Positions 34,907-43,738 are shown, counted from the first letter of the stretch. The stretch: 64,000 bases of DNA from CALBTQ01 sp036725605 (GCA_036725605.1 DAIMDW010000026.1:1-64000); one strand, 5' to 3'. Program-made: numbers and translations. Notes: generated from the letters alone by a model not told the origin.

Positions 34907-35740
34907 ATGAATAAAAATCAGGTTTTTAACGATACTGTTGAACAAATCCAGCATGATGCCACCAGGCAAATGTTGGCATTAATTCATGGGATATTTATTG
35001 TAGCTGACGGGAAAAAAGTGAATAATCCGAATGTATTAACAGAGCAGATAAATGAAGATTCGATACATCGTAATTTTGAGAAAATAAAAAATAAATTCAT
35101 CCACAATTATGAAGTCTTTCCCATATTTGATTTTATTTTCAATGGTATTGAAAGATTAAATTTATTATTTATGAACGCTCAAGGATTTTTTCGCCACAAA
35201 GAAGAGTATGTTCTTGAAATAAAGAAAATAAGTGTAACAGATTTGTTATTAGACGTGATTGATTTTTATTCTGGCATTTCGGCGGTTCAAAATATTGATA
35301 TTTATACTGAGTTTTCAGATACACCTCATATTTTAGCTGATTACGGTTTACTTTTTAGAGCATTTTGTAACATTATAGATAATGCTATAAAATATAGTTA
35401 CTCCAAAGATTCAGCAGATCGTAAGAGGTATATTTATGTTACATGTAGACGACACTCCCAAATGGGACACATAATTATTGAAGTGTCATCATATGGTGTG
35501 AAACTTGAAGATGACGAATTGCTGAATTATAAAATGTTCCAATATGGCGTAAGAGGAGTATATGCGTCTGATCGAGATCGCCACGGGAGCGGGATTGGAC
35601 TAGCTGAAGTAAAAAGAATTATTAATAGTCATGGTGGAAATGTGGATATATTTTTTTCAAAAAAAGAAGGAGAGCCAGGCGGTGTTACTGTATTGAAAGT
35701 CGTGCTACCACCTGAAAGTGGAATTAGAAAGAAGGAATAA
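34907..35740 (+). CDS. Island gene 2: soluble histidine kinase
   Basis: A 277-residue GHKL-type kinase without a sensor domain. The likely phospho-acceptor is His16 in EQIQHDATRQMLAL. The N-box is CNIIDNAIKYS (Asn154, Asn158) and the G2 box HGSGIGLAEVKRI (226-231). The G1 box is unusual: SSYGVKLEDDE replaces the expected DxGxG, so nucleotide binding may be atypical. A C-terminal HGGNVDIFF...VTVLKVVLP completes the fold. AGGAGA precedes the ATG. Its stop overlaps the start of the receiver gene (TAATG), so the two are probably partners. Confidence 0.8.
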   Translation: MNKNQVFNDTVEQIQHDATRQMLALIHGIFIVADGKKVNNPNVLTEQINEDSIHRNFEKIKNKFIHNYEVFPIFDFIFNGIERLNLLFMNAQGFFRHKEEYVLEIKKISVTDLLLDVIDFYSGISAVQNIDIYTEFSDTPHILADYGLLFRAFCNIIDNAIKYSYSKDSADRKRYIYVTCRRHSQMGHIIIEVSSYGVKLEDDELLNYKMFQYGVRGVYASDRDRHGSGIGLAEVKRIINSHGGNVDIFFSKKEGEPGGVTVLKVVLPPESGIRKKE

Positions 35741-36171
35741 TGAGTGAAGACTTTATCACAAACATCAAATTCGCTGCAGATAAAAACGATTTATCACTTA
35801 CTATATTATGGCTCGACGATGACACCATAGGAGATACGTTCTTTTTAGATAATGTGCAGGTAGTTACAGCAAAAAGTTGTAAAAGAGCTGATGAAAAATT
35901 ACATAAAGATGTTGTTTTTTCAGGAGCAGTTATTGATATTATTGTACCTCAAGAAGGATGGGGGGAACATTATTACAAATATGCAGGATTGGAATTCGTC
36001 AGGTATTTAAGAAAAACATTCGATGATGAACTTAAAGTATTTGTTTTGACAAATCAAATTCCATGGGCTTTAAATAAGGCTGATATTATAAACGCAGGAG
36101 CAAAAAATGTGCTATTAAAAAAAGATTGTGGATTGCGCAACTTATTACCATGTTTTTTCAGTAATGATTGA
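35740..36171 (+). CDS. Island gene 3: receiver-domain-only protein
   Basis: A 143-residue single-domain response regulator. The acidic pocket is LWLDDD (Asp26-Asp28), the likely phospho-Asp is Asp66 in AVIDIIVP, the switch Thr is Thr104 in FVLTNQ, and the conserved Lys is in VLLKKD (127-128). A ~20-residue N-terminal extension precedes the first strand and no output domain follows. With the upstream kinase it forms a minimal phosphotransfer pair. The output must be a protein-protein contact, perhaps with island genes 1 or 4 (inference). Confidence 0.75.
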   Translation: MSEDFITNIKFAADKNDLSLTILWLDDDTIGDTFFLDNVQVVTAKSCKRADEKLHKDVVFSGAVIDIIVPQEGWGEHYYKYAGLEFVRYLRKTFDDELKVFVLTNQIPWALNKADIINAGAKNVLLKKDCGLRNLLPCFFSND

Positions 36172-36190
36172 TTGAAAGGATTAAAACATA

Positions 36191-36538
36191 ATGTGTAGAA
36201 TTTTCATAAGACTTATTAACAAATTTCGTCCACGTAAGGGATATTTAAAACGAATTGAGAATTATGAAGAGAAATTTTCCCATCATGGTGAACGCGTGTC
36301 GTTAGAGGAAACTGCAAGTGTTCATGTAGCCAAGCTTGTTCTTTTTCGCAATCCAGAATTCAGGTTGGCCAGTTTACAAACATTGGCTGAACAGGGCTGT
36401 CAAGAATGCTTCGCCCCAGCGTTAAAAGATGCAATCTCAAGTGCAAAAAAATGGCCTCACGAACCTATAGAACACCATGCCTGCCATGTTTTTAATGTTT
36501 TAAGCACATACAACAAAGCACATGATAAAGAACTTTAG
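36191..36538 (+). CDS. Island gene 4: small helical protein
   Basis: A 115-residue protein of unknown family. The N-terminus is basic and amphipathic (MCRIFIRLINKFRPRKGYLKR). The rest looks like HEAT-type helical repeats (FRLASLQTLAEQG, CFAPALKDAISSAKK). Cysteines and histidines cluster near the end (HHACHVF). AAGGA lies upstream of the ATG. It closes the AT-rich operon 19 bp after the receiver gene, and could be the effector or a partner of the receiver. Confidence 0.6.
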   Translation: MCRIFIRLINKFRPRKGYLKRIENYEEKFSHHGERVSLEETASVHVAKLVLFRNPEFRLASLQTLAEQGCQECFAPALKDAISSAKKWPHEPIEHHACHVFNVLSTYNKAHDKEL

Positions 36539-37173
36539 AAATAATGTTTTGTAAAGTCTACGTAATTCATTTGATACGTAAAAGATAACATCTCTCCATA
36601 CAGTTCACTTTTTCAGGCGATAATTATTTGACTCTTCGCTTTTGTTTGTTTCGCCAGTTCGATGGTTTTAATCGGTTATCGGCCCTGATTACGACAATTA
36701 CGGTAGGGGGAGTTAATAATTGTTGTGATTCAACTCGGCACCCAACCCCTCTTGCAGCACCTCGACCGATTGATTCATCAAATGTCTTGCGCGGCACAAT
36801 GTGAATAACTCACTGAGGATTGTACAACTGAAGAATTCGACAAAACCATGGGAACACAGACAATCGATCAAAAACACCACCGATAATTAATCGGCAAGAT
36901 GGCAACTAACTCACTTACCTCCTATCTCAAATAATCATTTCCATTTCCCGCCCGCCTCCGTTACCCTTTTCACAGCGCCCGGCCTTTCACAAAACTGCGC
37001 GGAATCGTTTAAGAATTGGACAGTGCGAAATGGAAATGTGGAATAACTCTGTGTTGTTGCGTCGGTTTTTTGCCGCGGTGCGGCGATTTTCTCATTGACT
37101 AACTCGTGAATAGTTATAGAATCGCAAACCCCCGATCCCCGTCGGGAGAGCAGAGGGGTTAGGAGTTCAAACG
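36539..37173. other. Non-coding gap between the AT-rich island and rnf
   Basis: No convincing gene. An in-frame stretch near 36730-36800 on the plus strand (reading QLGTQPLLQHLDRLIHQM) ends quickly and could be a gene remnant. The rnf promoter is at the right end. AT content falls gradually, marking the right edge of the island around 36.6-36.9 kb. Confidence 0.4.
37095..37122 (+). promoter_or_regulatory. Probable sigma70 promoter of the rnf operon
   Basis: TTGACT (37095-37100) and TAGAAT (37117-37122) are separated by 16 bp, about 50 bp upstream of rnfA. A short hairpin (CCCGA, loop, TCGGG at ~37132-37147) precedes the ribosome site TTAGGAG. Confidence 0.6.
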
Positions 37174-37752
37174 ATGACTGGGTTGTTGCTGCTCGCTATC
37201 TCTGCCGTGCTGGTGAACAACTTTGTTCTCGCCCGCTTTTTGGGGATCTGCCCCTTCTTGGGCGTGTCGCGCAAGGTTGAAACCGCAATCGGCATGGGAA
37301 TGGCGGTAATTTTCGTCATGACCGTCGCCGGCGTCGTGACCTGGCTGCTGCAGCGGCTGGTGCTGGTGCCCTCCGACGTGACCTACCTGCAGACGATCGT
37401 CTTCATCTTGGTGATCGCCGCGCTGGTGCAGTTCGTCGAAATGGTTATCCAGAAGGTCAGTCCGGTGCTGTACCAGGCCCTGGGCATCTACCTGCCGCTG
37501 ATCACCACCAACTGCGCCGTGCTGGGCGTGGCGGTGCTCAACGTGCAGGAAGAGTTCAGCTTCGCCGAGATGCTGGTCTTCTCGTTTTCGGCGGCCGTCG
37601 GCTTCACGCTGGCGCTGGTGCTGTTCGCCGGCATCCGCGAGCGGATCGAATACGCCGACGTTCCCGCTTCCCTCAAAGGCACGGGCATCGCGCTGGTGAC
37701 GGCGGGCTTGCTCGCGCTGGCCTTCATGGGCTTTGCCGGATTGGTGAAATAA
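37174..37752 (+). CDS. rnfA: Rnf complex subunit RnfA
   Basis: A 192-residue six-helix membrane subunit of the Rnf ferredoxin:NAD+ oxidoreductase, which couples electron flow between reduced ferredoxin and NAD to ion pumping. Family signatures are VNNFVLARFLGICPFLGVS near the start and YLPLITTNCAVLGVA (about 109-123); the Cys in each helps bind an intramembrane Fe-S cluster with RnfE. It is the first gene of rnfABCDGE; only three bases separate it from rnfB. Confidence 0.95.
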   Translation: MTGLLLLAISAVLVNNFVLARFLGICPFLGVSRKVETAIGMGMAVIFVMTVAGVVTWLLQRLVLVPSDVTYLQTIVFILVIAALVQFVEMVIQKVSPVLYQALGIYLPLITTNCAVLGVAVLNVQEEFSFAEMLVFSFSAAVGFTLALVLFAGIRERIEYADVPASLKGTGIALVTAGLLALAFMGFAGLVK

Positions 37753-37755
37753 ATC

Positions 37756-38802
37756 ATGCTGACTGCGATAATCATCCTGACGAGTATCGGTCTGGTCGCC
37801 GCCGTCGGCCTGGGCGTGGCCAGCCGCGTGTTCGCCGTGCAGGTCGATCCGCTGGTCGAGCAGGTGGCCGCGCTGGTGCCCGGCGTGAACTGCGGGGCCT
37901 GCGGCAACGCCAGTTGCAACCAGTTGGCCGAACTGCTGGTGGCCGGCAAGGCGGGCATCGACGCCTGCCCGGTGATGAGCGACGCGACGCGCAATCAAAT
38001 CGCCGCGTTGCTGGGCGTGGAATTCAAGCAGACCGCCAAGCCCGTCGCCGTGCTGTTTTGCCAGGGCTCGAACGCGCACATCAAAGCCAAGTACGAGTAC
38101 GACGGCGTGCCGACCTGCGCCGCGGCGAACATGATCGCCGGCGGGTGGGCCGGCTGCTCGTTCGGCTGCCTGGGCTTCGCCGACTGCCAAAACGCCTGCC
38201 CCTTCGGCGCGATCGAGCTGGTCGACGGCCTGCCGGCGATCAACGAAGCCAAATGCACCGCCTGCGGCAAATGCGTCAAGGCCTGCCCGCGCGGGTTGTT
38301 CAAGCTGATGCCCTCGGACAAGCGCGTGCACGTGCGCTGCTCGTCGCACGACAAAGGCAAGTTCGTGCGGCTGGGCTGCGACATCGGCTGCATCGCCTGC
38401 GCCAAGTGCGTGAAGACCTGCCCGGTCGAGGCGATCGCGCTGGTCAACGACCTGGCGGTGATCGACGAGACCAAGTGCATCGGCTGCGGCAAATGCGCAG
38501 CGGTCTGCCCGACCAAATCGATCGTCGATCAGGCCGGGCCGCATTACACCGCGCGCATCAACGCCAACTGCACCGGCTGCACCCTGTGCGCCCGCAAGTG
38601 CCCGGTCGGCGCGATCGGCGGCGAAAAGAAACAGCTTCACTCCGTGGACGCCGCCAAGTGCGTGCAGTGCCACTTGTGCCACGACAGTTGCAATTTCGAA
38701 GCGATCGAACTGGTCGATGAAAGCGGAACGATCATGATTCCCCCGAAACCGCGTAAGGCCAAGAAAGCGGCGGCGGCGCAGCAGCAGGAGGCGGCGCAAT
38801 GA
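37756..38802 (+). CDS. rnfB: Rnf complex subunit RnfB, long polyferredoxin form
   Basis: A 348-residue electron-entry subunit. An N-terminal membrane helix (3-25) is followed by the Fes-type cluster (Cys46, 49, 54, 71). A cysteine group at 134, 138, 144 and 148 and then five canonical CX2CX2CX3C motifs follow, starting at Cys167, 212, 241, 272 and 302. E. coli RsxB (~190 residues) has only two such motifs, so this is an extended form like those of clostridial-type Rnf. The Lys/Ala/Gln-rich tail is probably unstructured. Its stop overlaps rnfC by 4 bp. Confidence 0.95.
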   Translation: MLTAIIILTSIGLVAAVGLGVASRVFAVQVDPLVEQVAALVPGVNCGACGNASCNQLAELLVAGKAGIDACPVMSDATRNQIAALLGVEFKQTAKPVAVLFCQGSNAHIKAKYEYDGVPTCAAANMIAGGWAGCSFGCLGFADCQNACPFGAIELVDGLPAINEAKCTACGKCVKACPRGLFKLMPSDKRVHVRCSSHDKGKFVRLGCDIGCIACAKCVKTCPVEAIALVNDLAVIDETKCIGCGKCAAVCPTKSIVDQAGPHYTARINANCTGCTLCARKCPVGAIGGEKKQLHSVDAAKCVQCHLCHDSCNFEAIELVDESGTIMIPPKPRKAKKAAAAQQQEAAQ

Positions 38803-40115
38803 GCAAGCGCATGTTCCGCGGCGGCGTCCATCCGCCGGAGCGTAAACTATCGGCCGGCATGGCCATCGAGGTGCTGCCCGCGCCCGACGAAATCGTCCTG
38901 CCGCTCTCGATGCACATCGGCGCCCCGGCCAAGCCGGTGGTGCAGGGCGGCGACGAAGTCAAAATGGGCCAGATGCTCGCCGAGGCCGGCGGGTTCGTCA
39001 GCGCGCCGATCCACAGTCCGGTGTCGGGCAAGGTGCGGCGCATCGAGGACCGCGACCATCCGTTGGGCCGCAAGCTGCCGTGCATCATCATCGACAACGA
39101 CCACCGCGACGAGGCGGTCGATTTCACGCCCCCGGGCGACTGGCGCGCGATGGAGCCCAAGGCGATCATCGACGCGATCCACGACGCGGGCATCGTGGGC
39201 ATGGGCGGCGCGACCTTCCCCACGCACGTCAAGCTCAGCCCGCCGCCGAAAACGGTCATCGACACGGTGATCGCCAACGGCGTCGAGTGCGAGCCGTACC
39301 TGACCAGCGACCACCGCATGATGCTGGAACGGCCGGAGAAGATCCTCACCGGTCTGCAGATCGTCATGCGCGTGTTCGGTCTGAAAAAAAGCTACCTGGG
39401 CATCGAGGTCAACAAGCCCGATGCGATCGAGCTGATGCGCAAGAAGGCGGCCGACTTTCCGGGCATCGAGGTGCTCGCGCTGCCGGTGCGCTACCCGCAG
39501 GGCGCGGAAAAGCAGCTCATTTACGCGGCAACCAAACGCGAGATTCCCTCGGGCGGGCTGCCCATGGCGGTCAACTGCCTGGTGCAGAACGTCTCGACCC
39601 TCGCGGCGATCCGCGATGCGCTGGTCGAAGGCAAACCGTTGATCGAGCGCGTGGCGACGATCACCGGCGAGGCGATCAAACAATCCAAGAACCTGCAGGT
39701 CCGCTTCGGCACGCCCCTGCGGCACCTGATCGACGCCGCCGGCGGCTTCAGCGAACCGGCGGCCAAGCTGATCAACGGCGGCCCGATGATGGGCCTGGCG
39801 CAATACACGCCGGCGACCCCGGCGATCAAGGGGACCAGCGGCGTGTTGGCGCTGCCCGCGCGGCTGGTCGAGGTCGTCGAGGCCGGGCCGTGCCTGCGTT
39901 GCGGCCTGTGCGTGCGCGGCTGCCCGATGGGCTTGCTGCCCGCCGAACTGGCCAAGGCCGTGAAGAACGGGCTGGTCGACGAGGCCGAGGCGCTGGGTGT
40001 GCTGGATTGCATCGAGTGCGGTTCGTGCGGCTACGGCTGCCCGGCGCACATCAAGCTCGTGCATTGGCTCCGCCTGGGCAAAGCGCAAGTGATGGCGAAA
40101 AGGAGGAAGTCATGA
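38799..40115 (+). CDS. rnfC: Rnf complex subunit RnfC
   Basis: A 438-residue soluble subunit with NADH/FMN-binding SLBB-type folds. The opening FRGGVHPPERK and the Gly-rich IVGMGGATFPTHVKL are diagnostic. Two 4Fe-4S motifs lie near the C-terminus: Cys365, 368, 371, 375 and Cys404, 407, 410, 414. It exchanges electrons with NAD(H). It overlaps rnfB and rnfD by 4 bp each, so translation is coupled. It lacks the long repetitive C-terminal extension of E. coli RsxC. Confidence 0.95.
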   Translation: MSKRMFRGGVHPPERKLSAGMAIEVLPAPDEIVLPLSMHIGAPAKPVVQGGDEVKMGQMLAEAGGFVSAPIHSPVSGKVRRIEDRDHPLGRKLPCIIIDNDHRDEAVDFTPPGDWRAMEPKAIIDAIHDAGIVGMGGATFPTHVKLSPPPKTVIDTVIANGVECEPYLTSDHRMMLERPEKILTGLQIVMRVFGLKKSYLGIEVNKPDAIELMRKKAADFPGIEVLALPVRYPQGAEKQLIYAATKREIPSGGLPMAVNCLVQNVSTLAAIRDALVEGKPLIERVATITGEAIKQSKNLQVRFGTPLRHLIDAAGGFSEPAAKLINGGPMMGLAQYTPATPAIKGTSGVLALPARLVEVVEAGPCLRCGLCVRGCPMGLLPAELAKAVKNGLVDEAEALGVLDCIECGSCGYGCPAHIKLVHWLRLGKAQVMAKRRKS

Positions 40116-41134
40116 GCGAACACGACAAGCTGATCGTCTCCTCCAGCCCGCACCTGCACAGCGCCGATTCCATCCCGCGCGTGATGTGGTCGGTGGTCGG
40201 CGCGCTGGTTCCGGCGAGTCTGGTGTCGATCTACTTCTTCGGCCTGCAGTCGGCGCTGGTGATCGCGCTGTGCGTCGCGGGGTGTCTCGCCGCCGAGGCG
40301 CTGTTGGCCAAGATGTTCGGCAAGCCGCTGAGCCTCAAGGACGGATCGGGCGCGGTGACCGGCCTGCTGCTGGCGCTGAACCTGCCCGCCGGCGCGCCGT
40401 GGTGGATGGTGCTCATCGGCTGCCTGGTGGCCATCGGCCTGGGCAAGATGGTCTACGGCGGTCTGGGACACAATATCTTCAACCCGGCGCTGGTCGCGCG
40501 CGTGTTTCTGCTGATCAGCTTCCCGGTGCAGATGACCCGCTGGCCGTTGCCCAAGCCGCTGTTCGGCGCGGCGGCGAGCGACGCGGTGACCGGCGCGACG
40601 CCCCTGGGGATGGTCAAGGAAGCGGCGATGCTCGGCAAGCCGATTTCCTCGCTGGATCTGCCGTCCTGGTCGCAGATGGCCGCCGGCCACATGGGCGGCA
40701 GCCTGGGCGAAATCAGCGCGATCGCGTTGCTGCTGGGCGCGTTGTATCTGCTGTACAAAGGCTACATCACCTGGCACACGCCGATCAGCTTCATCGGCAC
40801 GGCGGTGGTGCTGGGGCACATCTTCCATCTGGTCAAACCCGAGGCGTACCCGAGCGGGATGTTCCACCTGGTCAGCGGCGGGCTGATGCTCGGCGCGCTG
40901 TTCATGGCCACGGACATGGTCACCTCGCCGATGACCGGCAAGGGGCAGCTTATCTTCGGCGCCGGCTGCGGGTTGATCACGGTGATCATTCGCCTGTTCG
41001 GCGGCTACCCGGAAGGCGTGAGCTTCGCCATTTTGTTGATGAACGCGACCGTGCCGCTCATCGACCGGTACACGACGCCCAAGAAGTTCGGCTTCGTACC
41101 GCCGGAAAAGAAGACGGGAGGTGAGCCCGCATGA
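40112..41134 (+). CDS. rnfD: Rnf complex subunit RnfD
   Basis: A 340-residue polytopic membrane subunit carrying covalent FMN. The flavinylation motif is VTGATPLG, with Thr163 the expected attachment residue. GHNIFNPALVARVFLL is another family mark. The ATG at 40112 follows AGGAGG and overlaps the rnfC stop; the long frame upstream is a shadow of rnfC. Confidence 0.95.
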   Translation: MSEHDKLIVSSSPHLHSADSIPRVMWSVVGALVPASLVSIYFFGLQSALVIALCVAGCLAAEALLAKMFGKPLSLKDGSGAVTGLLLALNLPAGAPWWMVLIGCLVAIGLGKMVYGGLGHNIFNPALVARVFLLISFPVQMTRWPLPKPLFGAAASDAVTGATPLGMVKEAAMLGKPISSLDLPSWSQMAAGHMGGSLGEISAIALLLGALYLLYKGYITWHTPISFIGTAVVLGHIFHLVKPEAYPSGMFHLVSGGLMLGALFMATDMVTSPMTGKGQLIFGAGCGLITVIIRLFGGYPEGVSFAILLMNATVPLIDRYTTPKKFGFVPPEKKTGGEPA

Positions 41135-41892
41135 AAGACCTGTTGCGCATGGCGGTGGTGCTCGGGGTGATCTGCGTGGTCGCCGCGCTGGCGCTGTCGC
41201 AGGTGTACAAGGTGACCAAGGACCCGATCGCGCAGGCCAAGGAAGCCGAAGCGAAGGAAGCCGCGGCGGCGGTGCTTTCGGCGGTGGTCGGCGACGGCGT
41301 CGAGATGGTCAAGCGCGAGAACGTCGCGGGCAAGGATGCGGTCTACGTGGCGCAGGCCGGCGACGCGGCCAAGGGCTTCGCCTTCAAGGTCGACACCAAC
41401 AGCGGCTATTCGGGCAAGATCGTGGGCATGATCGGCCTGGACGCCGACGGCAACATCCTGGGCTTCAAGGTCGTCGAGCATTCCGAAACGCCGGGCCTGG
41501 GCGCGAACATCGCGGTCAACGAACCGTGGCAGAAGCAGCTCATCGCCAAAGACGGCCAACCGCGCAATCTGGACAACACCGACTGGCGCGTGAAAAAGGA
41601 CGGCGGCGAGATCGACGCCCTCACCGGCGCGACGATCAGCCCGCGCGCGATCTGCGGCGCGATCAAGGCCGGGCTCGAATGGTTCCGCGACAATCGCGTG
41701 GAGCTGACCGGCAACGCGGCGCCCGCCGAGGCGGTCGAGCCCACGCCCGATCCGAATGCGCCGCTCGTCCCCACGCCGGACGCGACGCTGGAAGAGGGCG
41801 GCACCGTCGACAAGAATCTGCCCGCCGCCAAACCGCTGCCGACAACGACCAAGACGCCTTTGCCGATCCAGGGCAAGGATCTGACGGAGTAA
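41131..41892 (+). CDS. rnfG: Rnf complex subunit RnfG with C-terminal extension
   Basis: A 253-residue periplasmic, membrane-anchored subunit. The membrane helix is at about 7-23. The FMN domain has ETPGLG (120-124) and the flavinylation motif LTGATISP, with Thr168 as the expected FMN site. After residue ~195 there is an extra ~55-residue Pro/Thr/Ala-rich tail (PTPDPNAPLVPTPD) not needed for the fold and probably disordered. It overlaps rnfD by 4 bp. Confidence 0.95.
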   Translation: MKDLLRMAVVLGVICVVAALALSQVYKVTKDPIAQAKEAEAKEAAAAVLSAVVGDGVEMVKRENVAGKDAVYVAQAGDAAKGFAFKVDTNSGYSGKIVGMIGLDADGNILGFKVVEHSETPGLGANIAVNEPWQKQLIAKDGQPRNLDNTDWRVKKDGGEIDALTGATISPRAICGAIKAGLEWFRDNRVELTGNAAPAEAVEPTPDPNAPLVPTPDATLEEGGTVDKNLPAAKPLPTTTKTPLPIQGKDLTE

Positions 41893-41895
41893 ACG

Positions 41896-42510
41896 ATGGG
41901 CTACGCGGCCGAATTCACCAAAGGGATCATCAAGGAAAACCCGGTGTTCAAGCTGGTGCTGGGCATGTGCCCGACGCTGGCGGTGACCACCTCGGCGGAA
42001 AACGGCATCGGCATGGGCCTGGCGGCCATGTTCGTGCTGGTGTGCTCGAACGCCATCGTCTCGCTGATCCGCAACATCGTGCCGGGCAAGGTGCGCATTC
42101 CGGTGTTCATCGTGGTCATCGCCTCGTTCGTGACCATCGTCGACCTGACGATGAACGCGTTTTTCCACCCGCTGCACAAGGCGCTGGGCCTGTTCATTCC
42201 GCTGATCGTGGTCAACTGCATCATCCTGGGCCGCGCCGAAGCCTTCGCCAACCGCAATCCCGTGCTCGCCTCGATCGTCGACGGTCTGGGCATGGGCATC
42301 GGCTTCACGCTGGCGCTGTTCATCCTCGGTTCGGTCCGCGAGCTGCTGGGCAACGGGACGATCCTGGGCGTGAACATCCTGGGCGCGGCGCTCTCGGCGG
42401 CCGGCATGACCTTCTCCCCGGTGATCGTGATGATCCTCCCCCCGGGCGCGTTCATCGCCCTCGGGCTGATCCTGGGCGTGATCAACCGGATGCGCCGGGC
42501 GGAAGCGTAA
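41896..42510 (+). CDS. rnfE: Rnf complex subunit RnfE
   Basis: A 204-residue six-helix membrane subunit, homologous to RnfA in inverted topology. VFKLVLGMCPTLAVT and LIVVNCIILGRAEAFA carry the conserved cysteines of the intramembrane cluster. It ends the operon, three bases after rnfG. The order A-B-C-D-G-E is the proteobacterial one, not the acetogen order C-D-G-E-A-B. Confidence 0.95.
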   Translation: MGYAAEFTKGIIKENPVFKLVLGMCPTLAVTTSAENGIGMGLAAMFVLVCSNAIVSLIRNIVPGKVRIPVFIVVIASFVTIVDLTMNAFFHPLHKALGLFIPLIVVNCIILGRAEAFANRNPVLASIVDGLGMGIGFTLALFILGSVRELLGNGTILGVNILGAALSAAGMTFSPVIVMILPPGAFIALGLILGVINRMRRAEA

Positions 42511-42624
42511 GCCACACTTTTATCGCTTCGACAACTCCTCTCACATGACGCCTCCCACGCGACAAGCGCGGCGAATTCGGGTATAACTGCGCGCATGGAA
42601 AAAAGCAAAAAAGGAAGAAAACCG

Positions 42625-43125
42625 ATGCTGGTACCGACGCTCATCATGGCCGGGCTGGCGCTGATTCTGCTCGGCGTGGGCTACGCCAACGGGCAGGGGC
42701 AGCACATCGCCGGCCTGAAAAACGGCGCGAAAATGACGCTCGAAGTGCTGCCGTTGCTGGTCTTCGCCTTCGTGCTGGCGGGGATGGTGCAGGTGCTGAT
42801 TCCGCAGGAATTGATCGCCAAATGGGTCGGCGCGGAATCAGGCTGGCGCGGCATCGTTCTGGGCACGGTCGCGGGTGGACTTTCGCCGGGCGGGCCTTAC
42901 GTTTCGTTGCCGATCGCCGCGGGCTTTTTGCGCGCCGGCGCGGGCGTGGGCACGATGGTCGCCTATCTGACCGGCTGGTCGCTGTGGGCCGTCGCGCGCA
43001 TCCCGATGGACGTGGGCGTGCTGGGCTGGAAATTCGCGGGCATCCGCATCGCCTGCACGTTCTTCTTCCCGCCGATCGCGGGCCTGCTGGCGAACCTGCT
43101 GTTCAGAAACGTTTCGCTGGTGTGA
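42625..43125 (+). CDS. Permease of the ArsP/DUF318-like family, half-size
   Basis: A 166-residue membrane protein with four to five helices. IPQELIAKWVGAESGWRGIVLGTVAGGLSPGGPYVSLPIAAGFLRAGAGVGTMVAYLTGWSL is the recognisable permease core (helix, G-rich turn, P-rich motif) of DUF318-type permeases; full members have two such halves. I start at the ATG at 42625, preceded by AAGGAAG; the ATG at 42595 has no ribosome site and sits just after TATAAC. The transported substance is unknown. Confidence 0.65.
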   Translation: MLVPTLIMAGLALILLGVGYANGQGQHIAGLKNGAKMTLEVLPLLVFAFVLAGMVQVLIPQELIAKWVGAESGWRGIVLGTVAGGLSPGGPYVSLPIAAGFLRAGAGVGTMVAYLTGWSLWAVARIPMDVGVLGWKFAGIRIACTFFFPPIAGLLANLLFRNVSLV

Positions 43126-43132
43126 GGCGACG

Positions 43133-43738
43133 ATGACCGAAGATAAAAAAATGAACCCCGCGCGGGCGCATCGTCTGGACGATCCGGCGCGCAAGAAGGA
43201 ACTTCCGCCGGCGGCGATTGTCGAACTGGTGCAACCGTTCGCGGGGATGGCCTTCGCCGATCTGGGCGCGGGCACCGGCTATTGCACGTTGGCGGTGGCC
43301 GAGGCGTTGGGCGGCGCGGGGCGCATTTACGCGCTGGATGCGCAGGAGGAAGTGCTGGCGTTGTTGCGCGGCAAACTGGCGACGCATCCGCACGGGGCGA
43401 CGATCGAGCCGATCCTCACGCCCGACGATGCGTTGACCCTGCCCGCCGCGACGGTCGACGCGCTGCTGTGCTGCAACGCGTATCACGAGTTGCCCGACCC
43501 GGAGCGCTACGTGCACGAGTTGTGGCGGGTGCTCAAACCGGGCGGACGGCTGGTGCTCATCGACTGGCAGCCGCTGCCGCCGGGCGCCGAACGCCTCAAG
43601 GGTCCGCCGGCGCATCACCGGGTGGCGGTGGATACGGCGGCGGCGCAATTGCGCGCGGCCGGTTTCATCGAGATCGAACGGCACGACATCTTCGCGCTGC
43701 ACTGGGCGCTGACGGCGAAAAAAGCGGCCGCCTCTTGA
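43133..43738 (+). CDS. Class I SAM-dependent methyltransferase
   Basis: A 201-residue methyltransferase. SAM motif I is DLGAGTGY (43-50), the acidic end of the next strand is YALDAQEE, and motif IV/post-I elements (DALLCCNAYHELPDPERYVHELWRVLKPGGRLVLIDW) are intact. The overall form resembles UbiE/arsenite-methyltransferase-like enzymes acting on small molecules; the substrate is unknown. It follows the permease by seven bases. Confidence 0.85.
   Translation: MTEDKKMNPARAHRLDDPARKKELPPAAIVELVQPFAGMAFADLGAGTGYCTLAVAEALGGAGRIYALDAQEEVLALLRGKLATHPHGATIEPILTPDDALTLPAATVDALLCCNAYHELPDPERYVHELWRVLKPGGRLVLIDWQPLPPGAERLKGPPAHHRVAVDTAAAQLRAAGFIEIERHDIFALHWALTAKKAAAS

Noticed and set aside
36730..36800. 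Transposase fragment right of the AT-rich island
   Set aside because: A short in-frame stretch only; no recognisable transposase motif or inverted ends.
42595..42624. Longer N-terminus for the permease
   Set aside because: The ATG at 42595 lies directly after a TATAAC box and has no ribosome site; the ATG at 42625 does. The longer form is not excluded.
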